Shown one piece after another: positions 55,550 to 64,000 of a stretch of DNA of 64,000 bases (its first letter is position 1; the number at the start of each line of letters is the position of its first letter). The stretch lies in NCBI RefSeq assembly GCF_943734655.1, contig NC_071354.1:226480397-226544396 (forward strand), written 5' to 3'. Origin of the DNA: Sabethes cyaneus (taxonomy: Eukaryota; Arthropoda; Insecta; Diptera; Culicidae). The translations under genes and the position numbers were made by a program. Under the pieces are notes generated by a model. It was given only the letters and a program-made list of their open reading frames with translations. It made no database searches and had not been told where the DNA came from.

Positions 55550-56928
55550 TACACTTATAAAGAACTTAAAATAAACCCTGAAAATAGGGTATATAATTAA
55601 AAAAGGAACCCTGAAACCTCCCGATTGTCGTTGAATATGATTTAAAACGAATCAAAAATGTCTCTAAAAGATTCCAAAAACGTGGCGAAAAGAGATGAAA
55701 AGAAGACGAATAATCTTAAAAAAATCAAAAAAATTCAGAATTTGAAAAATATTAAATTTTTTTAAAGAGACACAATTATTACTAAAACAAGACTAAACAT
55801 GCTCAAAACTGACCAAAAAAGACTCCAAAAGGACTACAAAGAACTTTTTTTCTTGCTTCCGTGCCACCGTAAGAGCACCACAATACGAATATTGATGGAC
55901 AAGACACAAACACGTATCATTCTTACAAAACTTTACAAAGAACCAAAAAACGAAAGAAAAAAGACAAGATACTCAAAAATAGCCATAAACTTACTTACTT
56001 AGCTAAAAGGCATAAAAAACTCACATAACTAAAAAAAATTTAAGAAGGATTCGGAAAAAGACACAAGAAAGAACCCAAAAAGAAATTAAAAACTAATAGA
56101 GGATACAAAAAACTCGAAATAGGCCCAATGAGGACCCACTAAAAGAACTGAAAACCCATCTGAAGAAATCAGAAAACTGTTGTTGAATCTGATCTAAAAC
56201 GAATAAAACAAGTTTTAAAAATTCATAAAGTAAAAGAAAGACGAATAGCCTCAAGAAAGACACTGAAACAGCATAAAAAGTGATCAGAAATGACTGAAAA
56301 AGATTTAAAAAGTCAGCAGAGGCTCAACAATAAATAAAACAAAAAGCTTAAAGTTAAAAAAATAAATAAAAGATACAAAACTGACATAAAAAGAATCAAA
56401 AACAGCATAAACTGAAGAATAAAAGCTCAAAAATACCATAAAACGACTTAAAGAATACCCGAAATTCGCAAAAAAGTGTCAAAAGAGACTCAAAAATGAC
56501 GGAAAAATATTTAGCACACTTAGAAAACTCCTGAACAGACACAAAAAAGGCTTTAAAGCTCAAAATAACTGGCCCGACGGCTCACAAATATTGAAAAAAA
56601 GCAAATCTCAGTAAGCCTAAAACAGATCAGATAGAAAAGGCTCAAGAAGGGACTCAAAAAAGACTAGAAAGAGGTCAAAATATATCCGAAAAAGACTTAA
56701 ACTGCCCTACACATCTCATCTCACATCTCGAAACTGCCCTACACATAACTTAAAACTGTTGGAAAATCTTATCTAAAATGAATTGCAAATTTCTCGAAAA
56801 GATTCAAAAAGGGATACGTGAATAGACCAAAAAAGCCAAAAAAAGATACAAAAAGACTAGGATATAACTACAAGAATAGCCAAAAGAGACTAGATTATGA
56901 TTAAAATAAAGCTAAAATGACTTGTAAC
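55550..56928 (+). repeat. Degenerate AAAAGACTCAAAA tract, continuation
   Basis: The tract continues after the Helitron. The unique patch at about 55840-55930 (TTTTTTTCTTGCTTCCGTGC) interrupts it. Lys/Thr-rich frames are shadows. Confidence 0.7.
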
Positions 56929-57180
56929 CAGGGTTGCCACATGCACAGATTATTTTGTGTTAAACAGATATTTGAAGGAAATCGCCTGTACAGAATCTGT
57001 ATGCATAGAATACAGATTTTCGCCAATTACACAGATTAAACAGATTTTTGAGCTGCTACAATGAGACTGAAAGAGACGGAAATAGTCACATTTTTGCACA
57101 GATATTTTTCCTCGCTGTAAAGATGGCCAGATTTGTCCAACAAAAAACACAGAATAATATGTGGCACCCCTGCTTGTAAC
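56921..57180. mobile_element. hAT-like MITE (244 bp) with 8-bp target duplication
   Basis: CTTGTAAC occurs at 56921-56928 and at 57173-57180. The element between (56929-57172) starts CAGGGTTGCCACAT and ends ATGTGGCACCCCTG, inverted ends with one mismatch over 14 bases. CAGGG-type ends and an 8-bp duplication are diagnostic of hAT elements. The interior repeats ACAGATT words and has no transposase. It sits inside the AAAAGACTCAAAA tract and gives a relative date for it. Confidence 0.85.
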
Positions 57181-57960
57181 TGACTTATAAGGGCTCAGAA
57201 CTGACTCATAAAGAAAAGGCGAAAGAGTCAAAAACCCAAAAAAAGATCAAGTTGCGATGCGAAAGTGACCCAAAAAAAAAGTATTAAAAAAGACCCAACA
57301 CTGATATAAAACTATTTGCAGAACGCAGGAAACCCGAAGCAAACTCAAACAAGGTACAAAAATACTCAAAAACGGCTTAAAATCAGGAAAACTCAAAAAG
57401 TTTACCACACATAAATAACCTAACAATTCAAAAAAGATTTAAAAGACGCAAATCCAAAGAAGCCCAAAAACAGACCTGAAAGACCTTAGAAAGACTCAAA
57501 AAGACCAAAAATCCTTAAAAAACCAATTTGCGAAAGGATTGAAAACTCCGAAAAAAAAAATAGAAAAGCCTCAAATGTGTCTAAAAAATAGGTATTCAAA
57601 AGTTTCTTTCAAGATATCTTTTTAAAGGGAAGGGTGAAGAAAATCAAAAAAAAAGACCTGGATCACAGCTAAGAAAACTCAGTGCTTAGAGATTTGAAAA
57701 TAACCTGAAAAGGTACTTAAAGAGGACAAAATAATTCAAAAAGGAAACAAGGACCAGACTCTAAAAATAAAGGAAGCTGAAACTGATTCAGGGGATCTTT
57801 GGCATTCAAACTGGTCTAGAAAGTTTCGAAAATAAACTAAAAATACCTGAACTAAAATAATCTAAGCAAAGTAGCATTCAAAATTAACAAAACAAAACAA
57901 GTCAATTCTAAAAATGACTCGAAAAAAGACACAAACAATTCAAAAACAAAAAATGTGCTT
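57181..57960 (+). repeat. Degenerate AAAAGACTCAAAA tract, last part
   Basis: The vocabulary continues to about 57960, with a C-free TTTCTTTCAAGATATCTTTTT patch near 57602. Confidence 0.65.
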
Positions 57961-58061
57961 GCTCTCTTGGTACCAAAATTAAAATAGTTTAAATATCTAT
58001 TGTGATATCGCTCGGGTGTATGCTGTATTCTGCACTGCATTTCTTTTTGCTATAATCGCTA

Positions 58062-58640
58062 TCACTCAATAAAAATGAATTGCTGTCTGTATGTTACTTA
58101 TAGACTCGGAAACTACTGAACCGATCGGCGTGAAAATTCGTAAGCAGGGGTTTTTGGGGCCGCGAAAGGTTCTTATGATGGTTAGAGATACCTCACCGCT
58201 TTAAGAGGGGGAGCTCCCATGCAAATGAAACACAAATTTTTGCATAACTCGAGAACCAATCATGCAAATGGAACCAAATTTGGCATGTGGGGATTATAGG
58301 AGGCAGTAATTTTTTCTATGGTGAAATAGGACCCCTCCCCCTTTAAGAGGAAGTTTCCATGCAAAAAAAAAAACACGAATTTCTGCATAACTCGAGAACC
58401 GAACAAGCAAATGGAACGAGATTTGGGGTTTTTGGAGGCAGGAATGTTTTGTATGGTAAATTAGGACCCCTTCCTTCTTTAAGAAGAGGGGGCTCCCATA
58501 TAAATGAAATTCAAATTTCGTCATAATTCGAGAGCTAATCAAGCAAATGGAACCAAATTGGACATGAAAGAGATTTTGGAGGCATAAATTGATTATATTA
58601 TGATGTTTTGAGACCTGTCACCCATGTGGTAGGGGGGAGC
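58062..58640 (+). mobile_element. Truncated, diverged Helitron 5' part with three to four monomers
   Basis: ATAAAAATGAATTGCTGTCTGT, then AACTACTGAACCGATCGGCG and TTTTTGGGGCCGCG, match the Helitron 5' region. About four ~140-bp monomers follow (CTCACCGCTTTAAGAGGGGG; ACCCCTCCCCCTTTAAGAGG; ACCCCTTCCTTCTTTAAGAA). There is no TCTATAC start and no CTAG end. The monomers are more diverged than in the complete copies. Confidence 0.7.
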
Positions 58641-59150
58641 TTTGACCTTTTAATTTTTTTGATTTCGTTTTAACTTATAAAAAGCAGAATTAGTAATCGA
58701 AATTTAAATTATAAAATTGAAACAAAAATATAACCCGAAGGTATTGATAAACGAGTTCTTTAAATGGCTTTTAAATTCCATAAAGACATCCTCTTTGACT
58801 TGTGAGGAAACGGAAAAGGATGATAACAATTTTCTGATTGAAAATTTCGCGGTATACATCAAATTAAGCTTTATTTCTTCTCCGGCTTTTTTTGCAACCA
58901 ACCTGTACCACAATATAAACTCGTTAGGTGTTTTCAAATGTGAGCCTGAATGAGAGGTGTCCGTTATTTTGATTCGTTTCTGTTTGTTATCTTGAATATT
59001 TTCATCTATTTAAAAAAAATATTACATGAAACCTTGAAATTGCTACAGATTATCAAAAACAAAAAACAATTTCGTGTTCCGAAATGATTGACCCTTACAA
59101 CCGCAGAATATTTCACTCCATAGAGGACTAACATTTCTCGAAAAATCCAC
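58641..59150. other. AT-rich spacer with overlapping ~78-codon frames
   Basis: Open frames of 77-78 codons lie on opposite strands at 58704-58953. Neither shows a recognised motif, so no gene is called. Confidence 0.4.
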
Positions 59151-61230
59151 GTTCAGCGGGCATTGGCTTAACAGGCAGGCAAGCAGGATGCGAAAAAAAG
59201 GAAGCGAAAGGTTTTGTGCACGGACGTGCGAACCTGTCTAAATATGTTTTTCATTCCCATGTCGGTTTTTTTTCTTCTTCGGCTGTTGTGTTATGAACTT
59301 TACCCCGGAATGCCGCCGGGGATGATGAAGCAGCAGGATTCTCTCGCACAACGGAAAATTAAAAGACAGCTTTCTGAAGGCGAACATATTTCATCATTCT
59401 TTCCCGGTTCTACACTCGAACAACACGTGACTAATAACGATCGCCCGGGGACGCGTCTGAAAAGTTTGAGCCATCTACTCGTATGCCGTTTCGACGGTTG
59501 AAAAATTTTATTTTGTTTTTTTTTTTTACACCGAGATGTGTTTTTCGCCTTCCGCTTGGATCCTGATGACCTTCGGTCTCCCACTAACCAACCAACCACC
59601 CAACCAACCACTCTCTCGGTGTTAGTTGGCACTTCCGTCGCGTCGCTCGATTGCAGACACCCGGTCCGGTCTGGTGAAAAATCAACTATCATCTTCGTTA
59701 GGGTGCTGTCCGTCAGCTGTTCACAATCAAATTACCAACGACGAGGTGTTGAGTGTCGCCATCGGCAGCAGCCGATCTTTGAGAAGTACCTATTCAGGCG
59801 ACATCCAGACGCGACGGGCATTTGTCCCCACGTTTCCACTTGGAGTCTCTTAGGTTCGGTCCACACATTGTTTACCGAGGATGCAAGGGACGAATGCATT
59901 TTTTGACAAGTTGAATGGAGTTTGCTTGACTGGTAAATAAATAAGGGTTGAATATGCAATATCTGATTTCAAGTAAGCAGAAATGCGGATTTAAAAGTAG
60001 TTGTAAAAATTCTTGGTGCATAACATTTGGTCAAAAGTTAAAAAATTCCTTATTTTATACAGTTTCTTATGTAGTTGCTTGTCTTTTTCGAATTCAGTTG
60101 AGCTTTTTACCTCGGATTTAATCAAGAATTCAGATCGCTTACAACCTCCAACAAAGTGTAGCTTACAGCTACACGGAAGCGGAAAAACCATTCTGCCGGT
60201 GTGCTGATAGGCAAAGCTTTTTCCCCGAACGGCGCCGCCCTACAATACAGAGGAAAGTCTTTAACGTCAAGAATTTCCCATTCGGAAAGTTGACTATCCG
60301 GTTGGATCAAATAAAACGAGACAAGAATGTAGACGGTCGGTACGGCCCCGTCTCGACGACGGCAAGCTTGTCGAAAATATTTTAACACTCAACCGAAAAG
60401 TTACCGAAAAGATTGAATTCAACTCGTTCGAAAGCAATAAGGAAGCTATTCAGAGTTATCTGCGTAGAACCCTTGATAGAAGAGAACATAAAACAGCACA
60501 CAACGCTTCGCAAGTATTTTCCACTTGCCGCCCATCCTCTTTAAGTCAACAGAGACTGACTAGATGGAGCAGGCTGGGAGGGAGACAACCCAGCGGCTGT
60601 TGGTTTGGTGGTGGCAGCAGGATAGGAAAAAGTTACGCCAATCTCTGGTAGGGTAGGCCTATTTGACCTTTTTCTTGTCGTCTTCTTCGGGATCGCCTTT
60701 ATCACTACCACCAGCATGATTATCGATGTTGTCTGCGTGAATGTAATGTTAACGAGCGCCATTTCCTCGAAAACGGGACCGGCGGCGGCGACGCCCTGTC
60801 TGTGCGGTGCGAATTGAAAGCCTACTACTGATGCCTACGAGACGGAGGACAATTGCCGAAAGGGGAACGGGAATCGGAAACGGAACGGGAAAATGGTTTC
60901 TTTTCCAGGGTCTAGACCGGTCCTCCGTATGTATGCAAATGACGCAACGGAACGGTGTGAGTTTGGTTGTCAAATTTTCAGACCTAGCAGACAGTGGATG
61001 TTGTTTGAAGTGGCATTTGGGAGGAATTACTAGTCTTTTGGGTTGTTTCGATTGTGTTTTGTGTAAATGTTGACAACATTATAAGGTGACCTAATTTGGG
61101 TATCAGCGAAGTTTGATCTTTAAATCTGAAGGGAGTATATATTTACATTCGTTGAGCAGTTGAGATTGTAGAGGAAAACTGAAGAAAGTCTTTGGGTGCG
61201 CTGCATGTCGCATTGGGAACTAGATTTTCT
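59151..61230. other. Higher-complexity island, no gene resolved
   Basis: From about 59160 to 61000 the DNA is GC-richer and unique-looking, with an ACCAACCAACCACCCAACCA run at 59586 and a GGGAACGGGAATCGGAAACG run at 60861. Frames up to 130 codons overlap on both strands without domains. Untranslated or regulatory DNA of a neighbouring gene is possible. Confidence 0.35.
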
Positions 61231-61237
61231 GCTTTTT

Positions 61238-61290
61238 GTTCGACAAACTTAGCAGTCATAGGGTACAGGACAATTACATTGTCTACAGAT
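61238..61290 (-). mobile_element. Fragment of the tRNA-derived SINE body
   Basis: GTTCGACAAACTTAGCAGTC then GGTACAGGACAATTACA aligns with ACGACAAACTTCGCAGCC..TTACAGGACAATTGCA of the SINE at 51893. The head is absent. Confidence 0.5.
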
Positions 61291-62669
61291 TTTTTAACTT
61301 AAAAAACAGTTTGGAATTGAACCCAAAACAGGTGAGGGGCACACTTATTCAACAGCAAACCGAATATTTTACACATTTATTGAAGACTTCTTTCTTTCCA
61401 CAGTTTCATACAGAGTCGCATCATAGCAGGGATTAAATTAAACTCTTGTACCAGACAGTTGCAACTATAGTTTGATACGGGCACTAAGTTATTCCTGGAT
61501 TTTTGGTAACACGCTGAAAAAGCGCAAAATCAGATTGAATTTTAAATGCAAACGTAGACTACGAAAAAACAGATGTAAACTAGTATAATAAACTATTCTA
61601 AACTTACCGAAAGGAACAAGCATTATTTTTTAAAGATCTTGCTACATATTTCCTCCCATTGCGACTTACACATGCATTAAAATGTGTATCCTACATCCGA
61701 GAATCTATTTTATGCTTATTTATCTATGTATCATTTTAATGACTTTTAGGACTTTTAGGACTACTCAGAAAAGCTAATCGACCCAATCTCCAATCAATTA
61801 ACTTTTCCGAGAGTTCACTGTATTACTAGAATTGCTTATGATAAATGATTTAATTTCATTGCATCATTTTCATAAAAGGGGGATGGTGTGCCATTGACGA
61901 CAATTTTAGTTTGTCCAGTATTTTAGTTTTAGCATCAAATTTTAGTCATAGTTCATTCGACTATTCACCCTAGGAATTCATAACTTTCAGTAACGACTCA
62001 GATAACTTTTAATTCAGCTTCAAAGGAAGTCAGTTTTGCAGGAACAGGAGCACGGGAGAAGCTACCATCAGCGCAAAGTCTTGCTAGTATATGAGTCTAC
62101 CGTCACAGAGTAGATTTTTGATTACCGGATGAGTTACACACTAATGCTGTTGCAGACGGCTCAAACAGGGTTGAGCCAACCCACTATCAGAGACACTTCT
62201 ACGCATGCTTACTCTTTCAAGTTTCCCAACACATCGTTTGTTTGATTGAAGGGCGCATTACATAAGTTTGAGACCTATAGGACTCCGGTTGGCCCACTAT
62301 GCATTACTCTTCCTGAAGCATTACGCTTCCTCCATTGCATATAGGTATTATAATATACTAGTTGAGCCCGAATTTTACGATCCGGAAAATATAAATGTCT
62401 GTTCAGAATTCAGAAAATTGCGGATTAATTCCATTGGCCAGTGTTTGCGAAGATGTTTAATCTTTGCATTAGTTCTTCGGGTTCTTATATTGCATAATAT
62501 AGTTCTAAGATATTGTACATAAAAGTGTCATAGACAGAAACTGGAACAATTTTTTATGGTCGTATTGGATTTTATTTAACTGAATAAACACATCTGGCTG
62601 TTTGCAACATTTATGTAGTCTGATTAGAGTAAAATGTTGCTTAAAAAATTCTTGATCGTTTGCTATCAG
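61291..62669. other. AT-rich spacer, no gene seen
   Basis: No supported coding or paired structure. GACTTTTAGGACTTTTAGGACT near 61740 is a short tandem. Confidence 0.45.
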
Positions 62670-63057
62670 TAAGGCCATTGCAAATCATTTTAAAAAATTT
62701 TGTCACCCCTCCTTGGTAATTGGCTTGAAAAATCGGGGGGTAAAAAAATAATTTCTAGGATATGAGTTAATTTTTTTTATAAAATCAATTGTCTGTCAAC
62801 TGCGGAATTTCCGAAAATCGGCTAAAACAATTTCCTTTCGTTTTTGCCTTTTTTCGTAGATTTTTGCATGGAAATTAACAACGTATATATTAAAAGCAAG
62901 AATAGATTTGGTTTTCACGTTTAAACCTAAAATAAAAATACCTAAAATCCATATTTTTTTGCTCGATTAAAAAATTCTCTTTGTTCCCCTCCCCCCCTTC
63001 AGTGGCCCGCCCAACACCGGAGGGACAAAAACATTTAAAATATTTGTAATGGCCTAA
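62670..63057. mobile_element. PIF/Harbinger-like MITE, complete, TAA target duplication
   Basis: TAA at 62670-62672 and TAA at 63055-63057 bracket an element (62673-63054) with ends GGCCATTGCAAATCATTTTA and, inverse complemented, GGCCATTACAAATATTTTAA. The GTCACCCCTCC / GTCCCTCCGG subterminal parts also mirror each other imperfectly. This is the best-preserved copy of the family also seen at 7621, 13533, 17193 and 26832. No transposase. Confidence 0.78.
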
Positions 63058-63119
63058 CTCATTTTTAAAAATTTTGCTGCTTGGTCCGGTCTGATTTAAC
63101 ACCGACCATATGATATCGT

Positions 63120-63420
63120 GACAAGCAATCGAGTTGAGCAGGCGAGTCGAGCAGTTGAATCAAGCAATCGAGTCAAGCAGTTGGGTCGAGTAGACGAGTC
63201 GAGTAGTTAAGTCGAGTAGTCTTCTCGAGCTGTTCAGTCAAGCAGTCAAGTCGATCTTTCCAATCAAGCAGTTGAGTCAAGCAGTCGAATCGAACAGTTC
63301 AGTCGAGCAGTTCAGTTAAGCAATCTAGTCGAGCAATCAAATCGAGCAGTCTAGTCGAGCAGTCCAGTCGACAAATTTAGTCAACCAGTTGAGCAATCGA
63401 GCAATCCACCAGTCGACAGT
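63120..63420 (+). repeat. Degenerate tract built on GTCGAGCAGT
   Basis: About 300 bp of 10-base words (GTCGAGCAGT, ATCAAGCAGT, GTCGAGTAGT). The unit is the inverse complement of that at 21780-22060. The tract begins about 65 bases after the Harbinger-like MITE. Confidence 0.85.
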
Positions 63421-64000
63421 GGTGATCGTGTGATTTTGCGCCGAAACGTGAAGTTTTTCGCATGTAGTGTCTTTAGGAACATTTCTTGGTATAATAAACC
63501 CCTTCTTGTGAGAGAAATCTTTGGGTGATTAATTCCCTTAAAAGTGAGATACGAAATTTATTTTCTAGTATATTCGAGATACAGGTTTGGTACTTTCGAT
63601 AAAGTTGTAGTAAATATCAATACAAACAACTTTGTTAAAGACACCATGCTTGTATCTCTTCATGGAAATCCTCTATGAAGCGTTATTCGTGGCCAAGCTC
63701 TTTAAAACAGTTTTTAAACCCTGACTTATTCTGGTCAATTTTTACGTGTTCATAGTGTTCTAGAAAGTTGTTTATCTTGCTAAAATCAACGTTTATGTAG
63801 AACATTATTATATGTTATTATCCAAAGTTTCAGAGATTTTGAGCTGTTTTGGTTAAAAATAGTACTTTTTTGAGCTTTAATATTTCCCAAGGTGGCAAAT
63901 GGTCACAGATCAAACAACTCCTACTTAATAGTACAACAAAAAACCTGTAAAAGCAAGTGTCAATTGATTGTATCTGTTTGTATCCTCAAAAGTTATAGTT
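63421..64000. other. AT-rich end region, no gene seen
   Basis: The paired strings AAAGTTGTAGTAAATATCAA / CAACTTTGTTAAAGACACCATG suggest a dispersed repeat, but only one copy lies in the window. Confidence 0.35.

Noticed and set aside
58704..58953. Opposing 77-78-codon frames
   Set aside because: Both strands are open over the same AT-rich bases, with no recognised motif or splice signals to prefer one.

Overview
This is non-coding, repeat-dominated eukaryotic DNA, most likely from a dipteran insect and probably a mosquito. The evidence is a nuclear-type tRNA-Ser(UGA) with split internal promoter boxes; Helitron ends of the insect TCTATAC...CTAG|T type; RTE-like, Jockey-like and Penelope-like retroelement remnants; mariner remnants close to the DD37E group; a tRNA-derived SINE; and long AT-rich intergenic DNA with no operon-like gene packing. 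The species assignment is inference from remembered families. No complete protein-coding gene could be supported. Two candidate first exons (around 18.1-18.5 kb on the minus strand and around 48.5 kb on the plus strand) are the only hints of host genes.

Layout. 0-8.4 kb: a Helitron 3' end, a Helitron inserted in a degenerate ACCAAAAG tract, a 1.65-kb element bounded by 22-bp direct repeats, and a decayed Penelope-like element. 8.7 kb: tRNA-Ser. 10.6-16.5 kb: long drifted GACGAAAAGATGAC-type tracts interrupted by a PIF/Harbinger-like MITE, plus a 238-bp hairpin insertion with a 12-bp target duplication. 16.5-27.2 kb: a diverged tandem pair, two 1.1-kb direct copies of one repeat, a CTCGACTGGACTG tract, and two tail-to-tail RTE fragments. 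27.2-29.7 kb: higher-complexity, GC-richer DNA. 29.9-34 kb: transposase and Jockey-like fragments and a 283-bp TG microsatellite. 36.0-39.8 kb: a Helitron filled with ~140-bp satellite monomers. 40.2-43 kb and 45.4-49 kb: higher-complexity islands that look like UTR or regulatory DNA. 44.3-45.0 kb: a mariner remnant. 50.3-58.0 kb: an AAAAGACTCAAAA tract carrying a SINE, a second satellite-filled Helitron (itself hosting a Transib-like transposon) and a hAT MITE. 59-61 kb: another complex island. 62.7-63.4 kb: an intact Harbinger-like MITE and a GTCGAGCAGT tract.

The features do not form a pathway. Their relation is stratigraphic: several independent transposon classes sit inside older, drifted A-rich tracts, often with exact target-site duplications still visible. 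The most informative structures are the Helitron/satellite composites, the Transib-like insertion whose empty site is present elsewhere in the window, the hammerhead-like palindromes, and the recurring pairing of mobile elements with degenerate short-unit tracts.
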